DNA from: Puccinellia tenuiflora
Lineage: Eukaryota > Streptophyta > Magnoliopsida > Poales > Poaceae
Assembly: GCA_012064385.1 (NCBI GenBank)
Contig: QRDG01000925.1
Location: forward strand, 310,001-374,000
DNA: 64,000 nt
Direction of reading: 5' to 3'
Numbering within the stretch: the first letter of the stretch is position 1; each line of letters starts with the position of its first letter. The position numbers and the translations under genes are program-made. Shown piece by piece: positions 22,975-35,556 of this stretch. The notes beneath the pieces were generated by a model, which had not been told where the DNA came from, did not search any database, and saw only the letters and a list, made by a program, of their open reading frames with translations.

Positions 22975-25199
22975 TGATTTTAATAAGTTAATTAAAGCTT
23001 CATTGTCGGTATACTTTTAGGCTCTATTTATATTTAAATATATTTTTATTTCTACTGTACTAAATGATTATGTTAGAATCATATATAGTATCAATGGATA
23101 GGGACTATTTTGGTCTTTACATAATTTTTTAGAGTTCGTCCTACCACAGATACTTTCCGTCCTCCGTCACTTCTCTTTGTGTAGATTTGTCATTGTGTCT
23201 CAGTGATGCAACCGTAGACCAGTAGATGGCAAGACTTGCTTATCATATCTCCATCAGTTTTCGTGTACCTATACCAAGCTAGTGGCAAGAACGAATTTCC
23301 AAGTTTGGAGCCACCACATGGTGGCCATTATTAGTGGTTTGCTACCAATTTTGTGTTAAGAAACGGGCAGATCGATGCTCAGCCTCGTTCAGATAGGAAA
23401 CACTACTGCGATTTCTGAAGAGTGGTAGGGAACTGCTACACCAGTTGAATGTCTGCGAGACACAGTTCTTCACTTCTTCCAGCCCTGCTACAAGCACCTA
23501 CTGCAACTGCACCACGAAAACCTGCATGCATTAACTGAATCACATGGAAGCAACAGATGGATCCAAGCGACGCCCATACGACGGATCGATCACTGTCCGA
23601 AACCAACGCTGATCACGAGGATAGACTAGAATAAGCAGAAGAAAACATACAATCGATCTAACTCCCAGCTCCCAAGAGGATCCATCGACGGTCCACTCCA
23701 GGTCGCTGTGTTCGAACATGGTGTGCGCGCGCGGGCAATCATGAGGCGTATGGGCAGGATCACGACCGAAATGCCATCAAATCCAACAGCGATTTCGCCA
23801 GTCTGTTCGGCTGAACGAGACGGCGTGCACTTGCGGGCGGCCAAGTGCAGAGATGGACGACGACGCCGGCCGGTCGACTGCTCGCTGACAGAAACCAGTC
23901 GTTGGCTCCTCTGTTCATCGGAATGGACGGCGATCACCACTCAAATCAGGGGGTTCCGGAGACGAGTCTCCGACTAGTTCGTGGTAGGCTCACACAGTGC
24001 ACACAATGTGCTCTGCACGTCTGATTGATTTGAGGTTCAGAATGTGAGGCCGCGGCGGCAGCAACCACCGGAACGAGAATCTCGCGAGCACCGACTCGCA
24101 CTGGCCGAACGGACGGAACCGGAGGCGAAAGCAAAAGGGACTTGAGGCCACCGTTCGCCTCGGCTGATGACTGAGTGACTGACGGGGACGACAAGATGGC
24201 GCGGCCTTTTCGGGCACGCCGTCCTCTATCATGGCCAACATCTCACATCCCGTGCCAGTGTGCCTCTGCCACTACGTGCTTTGTGCTGAGGCCTTTCTGG
24301 CGACGTACGTCCACGCCGGCTACTGTGTCGACCCACAACTGGCACCGGAGCTCCGGCGCCACCGCCGGCGGCCGTGGGAAGGCAACGGAGGATGGCCCTA
24401 GCTAGCTAGCCAGGTTCAGTGCACGGGTGCATGTCCGGGAGCAGCGGACAGTGCCATGCGGCACTGCAGATAGATATTCATAAGTTGCAGGCAGCTTGCA
24501 ACTGGATCTCCTGACCGGCTCCACTGCTCGTGTGGGGATCTATCTATCGTTGGTCAGTAGTACACACTTGCGAAGGTTGTGATCGTCTCACCGGTCATTA
24601 GACGGGCTTGGTTGTGGTGGTCCAGCTAGCGGTGATGGGCTTCGATCGGTGCCGGAAACGGTCGTCGGAGTTCCTCCAAATTGACAGGGCACATGGCAGC
24701 GGTAGGCCAAGAACGACCGACACGCACATCCAGGATCGTCTTCTGCTAACAACAGGGCAAGGGGAACAGTGGAACGAAAAACGACGTGTGATAATATGAT
24801 TATTATTTTAGCAGGTTATATATGGGACTAATTCAGCGACCGAAACAGGATATGCTTCAACGATTGCAAGCGTTATATCCTGCTTCATACCGTAGTCATT
24901 AAGATGTAGTAATAAGCATCATCCCTCACTGCGTGCCTTAGTTTTCCTGTAAAACTGATACAAAGTGTGTCTTCTGTCAAAGGGCATGTTTTCACTAAAA
25001 AAGTCAAACAGATCCTGGCACTAGAACCTGGACACAAGTTGGGTGCAGGCGAGGATTTCGTCCGGCAATTGGATGTGGAGGATTCACTTATGGCATCCAC
25101 TTGTCTCGCAGTCTGTGAGGGGATTGTAGATCTTCCACGGAGCAAGGCAAGTGCACAAAGGATTCCACTCCTTGCACCGAGTCGATTTCTTCCGGTAAG
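22975..25199. other. Intergenic DNA, no supported gene
   Basis: 22975-23160 is AT-rich. 23600-24400 is GC-rich with ORFs up to 104 codons on both strands, none recognisable. A short inverted repeat CAGGATAT...ATATCCTG lies near 24846-24882. 24967-25203 is open for 78 codons on the plus strand, unidentified. Confidence 0.4.
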
Positions 25200-25424
25200 G
25201 TAGATATGTAGGCCGTCATTCATGATGTTTTGGGCGTCACTAGGAACCGGACCGGGCGGGGCTTGAAAACATGCCCTAAACCCCGTCACGAATCCAAGAC
25301 CATTCCTAAAATCCGTCGCAGTCAACCACGGTACTGAGATCCGCCGTTATTTTGCGTTCGGAACGGAAAAGTAACTTTCTACCACGGACTCAATCCGTGG
25401 CTGAAAACTGGAGATCTTGTAGTG
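25200..25424. mobile_element. CACTA-like right terminus (orphan)
   Basis: The segment ends GGAGATCTTGTAGTG, the complement of CACTACAAGATCTCC, a CACTA-type terminus. It is preceded by subterminal inverted motifs (CCACGGACT...AATCCGTGG). I found no matching left end within the window, so it may be truncated. Confidence 0.55.
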
Positions 25425-25519
25425 ATCTTAAGGTGAAGATGTACAAGGCCGCCATTGTGATGTCGTACTTCTGTCACCAGGTAGGCGACCGACCCTTGTC
25501 TAGCCGTGTGTAAGTAGCG

Positions 25520-26112
25520 TCAGGATGTGCTATTAACTTGTGGTCTTGCAACTTAATACCGATGGGTTACTTGCTGGATAACGATCTCTAGGTGGATTTT
25601 TAGTCATAGATGCAGTTGGATTACGGTATATGTATATTTGACGTGATGCCTATATGCATATTACACGTGAATTCTCTATAGCATAGCTAGATTAAGTTTG
25701 TGTCATAATTTTGTCAATTGCCCAACTGTAATTTGCTTACCCATTATGTTTGAATTTTATCTTCAAAAAGACACCACTAGTGAATCTATGGCCTCCGGTC
25801 CATCTTTTTGCATTGATTAGAATCTCGTTATTTGATTTCCACCATCACTTGCTCGCTGGTCCGTTTTCATATTTTGCTCTTTTCACTACAAAATTTAATC
25901 CCTTTGTTTTCAGCAGACCGAAAAGATTGACAACCTTCATAATCGTTGAGACAAAGTGAATTGTTTGAGTGTGTGCAGGTTCGTGCCTCCAAGCACCTTG
26001 TTGGAGAACTCTAAGTCCTACTGGTTTGATAACCTTGGTTTTTAACTGAGGGAAGACTTACTGCTCTTGGGGCGACCACCGATAATAATCACTGGTTGCA
26101 CTGTAGCCATCA
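25520..26112 (+). mobile_element. Truncated 5' LTR of Gypsy-type element W1
   Basis: Closely similar to the 3' half of the full LTR at 27849-29442, with shared blocks such as GATTAAGTTTGTGTCATAAT, CTTGCTCGCTGGTCCGTTT and TTGTTTGAGTGTGTGCAGGT. It ends CCATCA at 26112. The first kilobase of the LTR is missing. Confidence 0.75.
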
Positions 26113-26123
26113 AGGAGTTTTTC

Positions 26124-26141
26124 TGGCGTCGTTGTCGGGGA
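26124..26141 (+). other. Primer binding site of W1 (tRNA-Asp type)
   Basis: TGGCGTCGTTGTCGGGGA lies 11 nt after the LTR. It matches the complement of the plant tRNA-Asp 3' end (TGGCGCCGTTGCCGGGGA) at 16 of 18 positions. Confidence 0.8.
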
Positions 26142-26328
26142 CTCTAGAGCTGCAGCAAGGGGAGTCTCACACTCTCAACCTGTTTACTTTGTTAATGTCT
26201 TGCTTGGTTTCCTTTCGTTGTTTCTTGTTTTGCTTGTTTGCTTTCTTCAAAAATAAAAAACACACAAAAAAATAGTGTAGTTTTTATTCATGTTTATCTT
26301 TTTTGTCTTGTTCTTAGTTTTGCTAAGA

Positions 26329-27114
26329 TGTCTAGCTCTATTTCTCTTGATATGTCACCTCTGGTTGAGATCTTCACCTTCAAACAAAAAAGAATAAACT
26401 TTTAAGAATGCTTGGGATAGGATTTCAGAGTTACATCAAAAGATACAACCTATGCTTGCTATATGTGTTTTGCTGAGATGCTTCTATTATGGTCTTTTTG
26501 ATTCATGCAAGCATGCTTTGGATGTCATGGTTGTAGGAAAATTTGTTGAATATGATGAAATAAAATCTCTTAGAATTACAAGTAGATTGGTTGTTTTTCC
26601 CATGAATGACAAACCTGATGAAATAATTGATAGGTTGGACAAAATAGAAAATATTTTGGGCAATCTAAGTTTAAATGAAGTAGAGAAGAGCTCTAAAAGT
26701 GATCAAATCATTGAAGTAGAAGGTGATTGGGAACCTTTCATTAAAATTGATATTAAAAATCAAAAAAGTTCCTTGCTAATTGTGATATTGGTTCAATGAT
26801 GTCTATGCCAAAAATGGTTTATGCTTTAAATTTTGGTAATGTGTTTGATTACCCTTTTATCATTCCCATGCTGATGGTAGCAGTTTAAAGATTATGAGAA
26901 GGGTCAATGATGTGCAAGTCATGCTTCAAAACAAAACCACTGCAACCGATTTCTTAATTCTTGAGTCAAAAGCTCAAGAAAATATAATGCATCGTAGAAC
27001 TTTTCTTATGTCGGTTGGGGGCTTCATCAATGTTAAGTATGGCTTCATACATTTTAATTCCCCTATTAATCACAGGTTCTTATTTCCGCTTAAGAAGAGA
27101 GAGATTCTTATTTA
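26329..27114 (+). pseudogene. Broken gag / protease region of W1
   Basis: A start MSSSISLDMS opens at 26329 but is stopped soon after. Further frames (26452-26799 and 26894-27115) carry gag- and protease-like pieces such as GDWEPFIKIDI, which aligns with the same region of element Y (NWYPFVKIEI). Multiple stops and frameshifts. No reverse transcriptase or integrase follows. Downstream to 27848 is the non-coding 3' internal region. Confidence 0.6.
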
Positions 27115-27848
27115 GGAGAATAATGATCTCGGTTTCGAAAACACTTGATATTTTGCATTGCGCCTAGCTAAAAGCGTTAAAGAAAAGCACTTATGGGAGG
27201 CAAACCATTTTTCTTTCAGTTCTTTTTGCTTTTCTTGAGTCATGGATTTTGTTACCTCTGTAACAACTCCACTGTATCATTTTTATTTTCTTTTTGTGCC
27301 AAGAAGTAGCCTCTAATGCTAGGAGAGTGCGAAGTTTTGATTTGCTATCCAGAAACAGATTCTGTGCGCCTAGTGTAAAAAATATTTAAAATCATCATAA
27401 CATGATATTTTTCTGCGAGTTTTTGGCAGGAAGCTAGACTTATACTTTTATCTATCTTTTATTAGTTTCAAGTTGTCTGATTTGAGCTACTTAAGTACCT
27501 CATAAATTTTGATCTTTATAGACTATTCTATTTTGACAAATTTCTGTCTTTATTTGCATTCGCCTCTTTACGAGCGTTGTGAGGTTCTCTAGAGGTGGAG
27601 AGCCACACATAAGGCTTAGTAATAGTAGCTAATGTTAATTTGAGTATTTTCAATGTGTCCAAACAACATCCAAGTGGATTTTATTTTAAGAATACTAACC
27701 CCTCTACTCAGTTTATGAGAAGTTTTGTGTGAAGAGAGTTTTTAAATTCCACGAGAGAGGATGATGCAAGAAGTTGAAGGATGGAAAAACACAAGCTTTG
27801 GGATGCCCCCATGGCATCCCCCTGAACATTCAAGAAGACTCAAGCGTG

Positions 27849-29442
27849 TGATACGTGTCAAACGTATTTATAATTTTTGATTGATCCATGCTTGTTTTGT
27901 GCTGTTGTCACATGTTTTTACTATCTTATTATATCATTTTTAAGCATTTTACTGGACTAACCTATTGACAAGATGCCCAGTGTCAGTTCCCTGTTTTTGC
28001 TGTTTTCTATTTCAGAAAATGTACTTCTGGAAATATTCTCGGAATTGGACGAAACTTTACGAATAATTTTTATTCGTCAAAAGGAAGACCCTGACCAAAG
28101 GGGACCTGGAGGGGCCACCCAGGGGCTAGTGGCGACCCCTGGCCATGGGCCCACCTTGACCCACAGGTGGGGCCTGCCCCTACCCCCTGGTGGTCACCTC
28201 GGCCCCCTCGACGCCCTTAAATATCTAATTGACCTAATTTTGAGGGGGGCGGTGATTATTTTTCACGAACTCGACCCGAAGCCGCCTCCACCTCGAAACC
28301 TAATTCGGGGAGATTCTAAAGTTGTTCCTGGCACGCTGCCGGAGGGGAGATCGGTCCCGGAGGGCTCTACATCGACATGCCTTCCGCCGGGATGATGAGT
28401 AAGTAGTTCCACCTTGGACTACAGGTCCATGGCAGTAGCTAGATGGTTGTCTCTCTCCCTTGTGCCTTCATGTTTATGATCTTGTGAGCTGCCTATCATG
28501 CTCAAGATCGACTATTGTAATGCTATATGATGTGTTTGTTGGGATTCGATGGATTATGAAGTTATGATCAGATTGTGCATGATTCTTATATGTTAATTTA
28601 TGTTCTTGCATGCTCTACGATATGCGTAGTTACTTTGGCCAAGTGATTGTGTGTATCTCCAAGAGAGAGTATTTATGCTAGATAGTTGGTTCATGCCCCC
28701 TCTTGTGCCTGGCACGAGTGACAGAAACGTCTAAGGACGAGGGTGTGCTATTGCGACTAAGATTAAAACAGCGGTGTTTATGTCTACATGATTATAAATA
28801 TTGCTTACTTCATGCACTTTACTTAATACAATTGTCTGTTGTTTGCAACTTAATACTATTGGGTGACAGGCTGGATAGCGATCCCACAGTGGACTTTTTA
28901 GACAAAGATGCAGTTGGACTCAACGGTCTTTGTTATGTGTTGTGATGCCTATATAAATATTACCATGAACTATTTGATATAACTAGATTAAGTTTGTGTC
29001 ATAATCTTGTCAATTGTCTAGCTGTAATTTGTTTACCCGTCATATGAGTATTTTATGTATTGGAGAGACACTACTAGTGAACCCATGACCCCCGGTCCAT
29101 CTTTTTCTATTGATTACAACAACGTTTACTTACTTTTGATAATCACTTGCTCGCTGGTCCGTTTCCATAATTTCATTCACTACACTATACGTTTAACCGC
29201 TTTGTTTTCAACAGACCGGGAAGATTGGCAACCTTCCTGCCGTTGGGGGCAAAGTAATTGTTTGAGTGTGTGCAGGTCCACGTTCATCGACGGTTAAGAC
29301 CCAGAGATCATTGACGTGCACCTCGTTGTTGATTTTAAAGTCTACTGGTTCGATAAACCTCGGTTCTTAATTGAGGGAAAACTGTTACTTTCAACATACA
29401 CGCCTTCACTTGGGGCACCACCCAACTCTGACAACCGCATCA
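27849..29442 (+). mobile_element. Full-length LTR (1594 bp) of element W2
   Basis: Starts TGATACGTGTCAAACG and ends CCGCATCA, so TG...CA. A tRNA-Asp-type primer site follows directly. It is related to the LTRs of elements X and Y. It directly abuts the internal DNA of W1 (ending AAGACTCAAGCGTG), so it is either the 3' LTR shared with W1 or a second element inserted into W1. Confidence 0.85.
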
Positions 29443-29452
29443 AACATTTTTA

Positions 29453-29470
29453 TGGCACCGTTGCCGGGTA
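29453..29470 (+). other. Primer binding site of W2 (tRNA-Asp type)
   Basis: TGGCACCGTTGCCGGGTA, 16 of 18 identical to the tRNA-Asp complement, 10 nt after the LTR. Confidence 0.85.
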
Positions 29471-29645
29471 CTTTGGAGCTGCAGCAAGGGGAGTCTCATG
29501 CTCTCAATCTCTTTACTTTGTTTTTGTCTTGCTTAGTTTACTTCTTGTTTTGATTATTTACTTGTTTAAAATTTTAAAACCCAAAAAATTAGTGTAGTTT
29601 TTATTTATGTTTTTTACTTTTTGTTTTGTTATTCGGTTTGCTACT

Positions 29646-30475
29646 ATGTCTAGCTCTACTCCTTTTGTTGAGTCCCCCGAGTCTGAGGTTCTCACTTCAA
29701 ACAAAGAGGTGGAGAAAGTTTGAGGGATGCTTGGTATAGAATTAAAAATGCTCATCATAGATCCACGAAAAAAGCCATTAGCCACGGTTCTTCTTAGAAA
29801 CTTTTATATTGGCATTACAAGTTGGTATAGGTACGTCCTAGATACTATCACATGTGGAAACTTCCTAGGAATTAACGCTTTGGAAGCTTTTAATGTTATA
29901 GATAGTCTAGTGGGAACTCCACCAATTAATGACGCTAAAATTGAAATTACTTTGGAACATGTCATGCAAAGGTTGGAGGTCATAGAAGATAATGTACCAA
30001 GTGTAGATATGATAATATAAATATATAAGGGAATTCATGATGGTATTAACAAATTGATGGTTGTTTAAAAGATATTTCTAAAAGTATCAAGTCCCTTGAA
30101 TCTAAAAAAGCTAATAATCAAACCGTAAGGATTGATAAATTGGAAGAAGTAATTGACACCTTAGGAGCCACCTTTTCTTCATTCAAATCTAAAAGGAAAG
30201 TGACTCCAGCATTTAAAGGGCCTAAGTTTGTATTTGTACCAAAATTTTCCTCAAAAATTGATACGTCTTCTGTAGTGAAAGAGGAGTTGAAGACGATGAA
30301 AGAAGTTCCAGTTTTGAAAGAATTGAAGGAAGATCCGCCGGTTGGTAAGGCTAAAATTCCCAACTTCGTTCCACGAAGTGCTGCTGCTAATATACTTGTT
30401 AAAATCCCTCTTTCGAGTGGTACAATTGAGATATTTGATGATCTTAATGATGGGATTGATTTTGAAAAGACTTGA
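29646..30475 (+). pseudogene. Broken gag-like region of W2
   Basis: A start MSSSTPFVESPESEVL is followed by a stop. Then a frame with FYIGITSWYRYVLDTITCGNF (29727-30020), equivalent to YRYAFDTIVGGDF in element Y, and a lysine-rich frame (30140-30475). It represents a gag relic without pol domains. Confidence 0.6.
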
Positions 30476-30616
30476 TATTTGGCATTGTGCCTAGCTAAAA
30501 GGTGTTAAAGAAAACGCTTGTTGGGAGACAACCCAATTTTTATTTTTGCTTTCTTGAGTCATGAAGTTGTTACCTCTGTAGCAACTTCATTGTATCTTAT
30601 TATTTGATTTTTGTGC

Positions 30617-31025
30617 GGAAATTCACTTTGGCACCCGGGTGCACCTGCACCCGGTATGCTTTTGAATTTCTAAAAATATGAAAATGCTTCCAAAAACTCT
30701 GAAAAAAATTGGGCACAAACATACACAAGTAACGAATACTCGTGAAAAATTTCGACAGAAAATAACAATTTTTCTGCTCTGTGCAAAAAAGACAAATTTC
30801 TGACCAAAAAATATACTTTTCAAATCTTAGTTTTGGTCAGAAATTTGTCTTTTTTGCGCAGAGCAGAAAAATTGTTATTTTCTGTCGTAATTTTTCACGA
30901 GTGTTCGTTACTTGCGTATGTTTGTGCCCAATTGTTTTCAGATTTTTCGGAAGCATTTTCATATTTTTAAAATTTCAAAAAGAATACCGGGTGCAGGTGC
31001 ACCCGGGTGCCAAAACGGCTCCCTC
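30617..31025. mobile_element. Foldback MITE, copy 1 (10-bp TSD)
   Basis: Two arms of about 190 bp form a nearly perfect hairpin. Near each end lies CACCCGGGTGCACCTGCACC. Next to the loop are TCTGTGCAAAAAAGACAAAT and its complement. Flanks are ATTTTTGTGC (30607-30616) and ATTTTTGCGC (31026-31035), a 10-bp TSD with one mismatch. The sister sequence without insertion at about 27291 in W1 (TTTTTGTGCCAAGAA) confirms the empty site. No coding potential beyond symmetric shadow frames. Confidence 0.88.
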
Positions 31026-31035
31026 ATTTTTGCGC

Positions 31036-33214
31036 CAAGAATTAGCCTTTAATGCATTGAAAGTGCGAGGTGTTGATTTGCTGTCCAGAAATAGATTATG
31101 TACAAATATTACAGAAAATATCAAAAAATCCTAGAACCTGATCTTTTTCTGAATTTTTTTGACAACAAGCCTAATAATTGTATCTATCTTTAGTTAGTTT
31201 TAAATTTTCTGATTTGAGCTATAGAAGTGACTCCACTTTAAGGCTTAGTAAACAGTACCTGTGCTAAATAAAGTTTGTGTAATTTGTCTTGGTGGAACAC
31301 AAGTGAATTTTATTTTATGATTACTAACCCTCTAATCAGTTTATTTAAAGTTTTGTGTGAAGGTAGTTTTTAAGTTCCATGAGAGAGGATGATAAAAGAA
31401 ATTGAAAGATGAACAAAAGCACAAGCTTGGGGATGCCGCCATGGCATCCCCCTGAACATTCAAGAAGACTCAAGCGTCTAAGCTTGGGGATGCTCAAGGC
31501 ATCCCCTCTTATTCATCGACAACCATCAGGTCGTCTCCGTTGAAACTACGTTTTTATCACTTTACATATTATGTGCTGTTCTTGTAGCGTCATTTTATTT
31601 TGCTTTCAGTTTGTTTTGGTTTGTTTGCTGGTCATATACTTTATTGGATCCTAACTATATTGTGTGGGAGAGAGACACGCTCCACTTTTTCATTAGAATA
31701 CTCCTGTATTTTGAGTATTCTTAGCTACTGTTTTTCTTATCAGCTCTTGTGCTTCGCTTATATCCTTTTAAGAGCTGTTAGTTGTTGTTATTAGACTTTC
31801 TTGTTCTTCACTTATATTTGTTAGACAGTTGTTTTGGTTGCTCGATTGATGTGTTAGAACGATAAAATGCTATGCATGTGGTAGTGGTATGAAATAGAAA
31901 AAAAACCTACTTAGTCTTATAGATCTCCATGTAGATAATTTGACACTCTTCAATTGTTTTAAGCCATTAAAATAACTAATTGTTAAAATGTGTTGGTTAG
32001 CGTTGTTAGAACTGATTAGTGGAGACGTGTTAGTAGAGTGTGGAGCCGTACCTTTCTTAACTAAAAACAACCTAAGTCAATAATGCTATTGTATCATGAT
32101 TTTTGCTCAGTTGAAAAGTAGTTCCTAGTGATTTGTTACTGCTAAGGTTGGGAAAACCAACGGGGTACTTGTGTCGCCGCCACAATCCCTCTTAGGGTGT
32201 TTTAATCAATTGTGAAACATTGAAACTGTTAGTCGTTTGCAATATATGAATGCATTGTTGAGTTTTGGTTTTTGGCACTTCCACCTCCATATTTTACTAG
32301 CCTCTTCGATGCTGTGTATTGCCCTCTCTCACATCGAGATTGGCGCATACTTCGCCAGTACATCCAACCTCGTGGGAGACCTTCCTCCTGTTCTCCTACA
32401 CATAAGCCAATTATTTTACTCAAAACAGCCACCATACCAACGTACCACGACATTTTCATAGCCGTTCCGAGATACATTGCCATTCAACATCCATCATTAC
32501 ATTACATGACTTGATGTCATTCTTTATTTTCATATAGTTTTGCTTGATCATTGAGTTAATGTGATGCGTGGCTTGCCACATGTTTTACAATTTTTCCACA
32601 CTACGCTCGATCATGCATTCTTTCTTTTATATATCATGTATTAGTCTTTTGAGTTATGAGTACCAAAAAGTGTGATGATCCATTTGTAATATAGAGTGTT
32701 GCTCCTAAAGTAAGGTAAAAAGAAAAAAAAATGAAAAAAAGGAAAAAAAAGAAAAGAAAATAGCCCATAAGAGGTCAAATGAGAGAACATCTAAAAGAGC
32801 CATGGATGCCACCAAAATAATAAAAAAAAGATACAGAAAAAGAGAGATGCAGCAGCACTACTATCCTTTTTACCACACTTGTGCTATGTTAGCAGCTACA
32901 CTTCATTTTAGATAGTTCTCATGTTATTATAGTAGTATAACTATGTGGGGTTCTTTTTATTATAGAACTTGACGTGCATATTCCAAGGATGAGCCTCATC
33001 AAGTGAGCTCTAGGTATTTATGAGGAAGCAAGTTGGATGCACCCCCACTAGTTCCATTGGAGAGCTTTCATACACTTATAACTCTATGTGCATCCGTTGC
33101 ATGGCAACCACTACTCCTTATTCAGTGTAAACTACAAGAGTTTCTCTTGTCTTGTGGTTAACTTCTCCACTGTTTAAGTCTTTTTTTTTTGACCTTCCAA
33201 ACCCCCATCATTCA
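31036..33214. mobile_element. 3' internal region of W2, truncated, no LTR
   Basis: Resembles the non-coding 3' internal region of element Y (for example GGGAGAGAGACACGCTCC at 31665 and 49937, and CTAAGCTTGGGGATGC at 31480). A purine-rich A/G tract lies at about 32710-32770. No downstream LTR was found before the MULE-like element at 33215. Confidence 0.6.
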
Positions 33215-34437
33215 GTATGGTCCATGTACTTGTCGGTCAAGTCTAACTCAGTCCATAAACTTGCAAAATGCACCAATACGATCCATGTAGTCATTCTACA
33301 TGTCCACGTACGGTCCAACCTATGGTTGCCCTCAGTATTTCGTTGATGTGACGATGTTTCGGCCGTACAGGCTACAACACCGTACCCTTTGGCGCGCAGT
33401 CGTTCGCATGCAGTTCTCACACTTGCAAAGCTGCAACTCTTGGACGACCGCACCGCACCTCCTTTGATTCCCTGTTCGCTTGGAGACAACGATGAATCGC
33501 GACGGCGGCGCCGGAAGAAAGCGATCGGTGAATAACCACGGAAGCGGAGGACAAGAAGAGTACACATTGCATATTTCAAATCTGTGCAAACAGAGTACAC
33601 ATTGCAGACCGAAGACACATTTTTTCTTCGGCACATCACTCCAACTCTCGCATTACAAAGGTTTGAAGACACAAATCAATGCTTTAGCACTAACACCATC
33701 AACGAGCACACACACATTCCTATACCAAGCACTACAGCTTTGAACATCAACATAATATCCACCAAATTCCTCTGAATTTTAGTGTTTACAGCTGACTTCA
33801 CTTCTTCTGCTTCTTTCTTCAGTGACACGAACTCTGTGGACGGCAGAGCTACTTGCGTTGCTAGCATCCATTTGTTTAGTACTTTGCAAATACTAAGAGT
33901 ATTCATCCTCCCATTCCAGTTATCACAGCCGGCTGAAGAAAATACAAAAAAAATCAGAGCACTGCTGCATACCTGATGATTTAGGCACTTGTAGTCGTCA
34001 GTCTAGGAAAGTCTTGGAAATGAATTGGGCCATCCTGCGAAACTTGCAGTCGTCGCACATGACAAGCACCAATCGCCACCGCATGCCTGCCGACGAGCTC
34101 CCTCCATTGCAGGACATGAGGAAGACATGAGAACGATTGAGACAGGGGAGGGGGTGGTCGTCTGCATGTTGTTAGCCTCCTGCGCGCGTTGCCGGCGGGA
34201 GTATGGGAGTGGGCTCGATTTACAGATTTGAATGTGGGGAATGGGAGAGTAGCTCAATTTGATTTCAGTGGATGTGGAAGTGCTGTGGGCCCGAAATATT
34301 GTCATGTCGGCGAAATACGGAAACAACCGTAATTTGGACCATATGTGAACATGTAGAACGACTATAGGGACTGTATTGATGCATTTCGTGAGTTCAGGGA
34401 CTGAATTAGACATAGCCCACAAGTACATGGACCATAC
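33215..34437. mobile_element. Second Mutator-like element (long TIRs)
   Basis: TIRs of about 150-175 bp pair 33215-33390 with about 34285-34437. They start GTATGGTCCATGTACTTG on both sides and continue through CATGTCCACGTACGGTCC-like sequence to CAGTATTTCG/CGAAATACGG. The exact end and TSD could not be fixed. Inside are GC-rich open frames and a minus-strand ORF (33676-33906) with a charged helix (FVSLKKEAEEVKSAVNTKI) then a hydrophobic stretch. It may be captured host sequence. No transposase. Confidence 0.7.
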
Positions 34438-35129
34438 ATGCATTTAATTCTACGATAAACCGCTCTAGTACTCCGCGATTGCTCCCGAATGGATCTCCGC
34501 CCCCAATTCGCCTCCCAGTAGCTGCGTGAGGTCAGCTCGTCCCCGCCGCCGCAAGCGAGTGAAACAGGTGGGATTTCAGAGGAGATCCCAACCACATGTT
34601 CCAACAACACTTGATCCGCCTCCGTGCACCCTTCTAGATGCTCACTCCACTCGTAATTCACCGATTTGGGAAGGTGGATTGAAGGAATTTCGAATCTGGA
34701 GAGAGGAGATGTTGGCCTCTTTTATTTTTTATTTTTTCAAGGAAAAGCGCGCCGAAGAATCGGTGACTCCGATACCATATGTTACACTACGAATCGATAG
34801 ATAATTTGGAACACACGATTCACATGTTCAAACCCTAGCGTCACGCCAGGAGGATCAAATCCGAATGAACACATGCGTTCATCGGAGGAGGAAGGAGAGA
34901 GATTCAGTGCAACATTACAATTCAGTTACAATTCATAAGATGCCTTTTTCCAGCTGTGTAGGCAGCCACTTAACCTAGCGAGCAGGTGCTTTGGCCTCCG
35001 CCGGGCCTTGGGCCTCAATTACCGTCTTCTGGTGGACTGTCCTGAGTTCCTGTCGCTTGGCAGCCCGCCTCATAGTAGCCACTGCCTTCTTCAGGTAACG
35101 TGTTGTAACATCTTGTTTCACAGTAACTA
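34438..35129. other. Gene-like fragments, unidentified
   Basis: 34480-34720 is GC-rich and open on the plus strand. 34975-35169 on the minus strand ends with a stop after VKQDVTTRYLKKAVATMRRA and EAQGPAEAKAPAR, which looks like a basic C-terminus. Its first codons fall inside foldback copy 2, so only the part below 35130 can be original. Neither piece is recognised. Confidence 0.35.
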
Positions 35130-35139
35130 CTATCTTAAC

Positions 35140-35556
35140 GAGAGCGGCGATTTGGAGGCCGAGCTCCATGGAGCTCGGTTTCCAAAAACAAATTTAAATT
35201 CGTATTGTTTCCAAAAATTCTGAAAAAAATTACGGTCGTAGATAATATTGTGATCCACCACTATGAAAATTTTCAATCAAAAATTCCTTTTATTCCGTTC
35301 TGGGCAAAAAAGAGAAATCTACAGATTTGAATTGGTGAACAGTGCACAAACTAAAAAAAATGAAATCTGGCCAGATTTCTCTTTTTTGCACAGATCAAAA
35401 TATAAAGAGTTTGTGGTTGAAAATTTCACATTGATAGATCATGGTATTCTCCACCACTATAATTTTTTCCAGAATTTTTTGAAACAAAAATTTGCGGATT
35501 AATTTTTTTTTGGAGAACCGAGCTCCATGGAGCTCGGGCTCCATTTGGACTTTCCG
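35140..35556. mobile_element. Foldback MITE, copy 2 (10-bp TSD)
   Basis: A hairpin with CCGAGCTCCATGGAGCTCGG near both ends. Inner motifs are GGCAAAAAAGAGAAATCT and AGATTTCTCTTTTTTGCAC. It is flanked by identical 10-bp CTATCTTAAC at 35130-35139 and 35557-35566. Length 417 bp, close to copy 1. Confidence 0.85.

Noticed and set aside
23396..25424. A complete CACTA element starting CACTACTGCGATTTC
   Set aside because: The proposed left end matches the right terminus only over CACTAC, and the 3-bp flanks (AAA, ATC) differ.
30623..31134. Mirror ORFs on both strands with FGQKFVFFAQSRKI
   Set aside because: The same peptide appears on both strands because the locus is a hairpin. It is not protein-coding.
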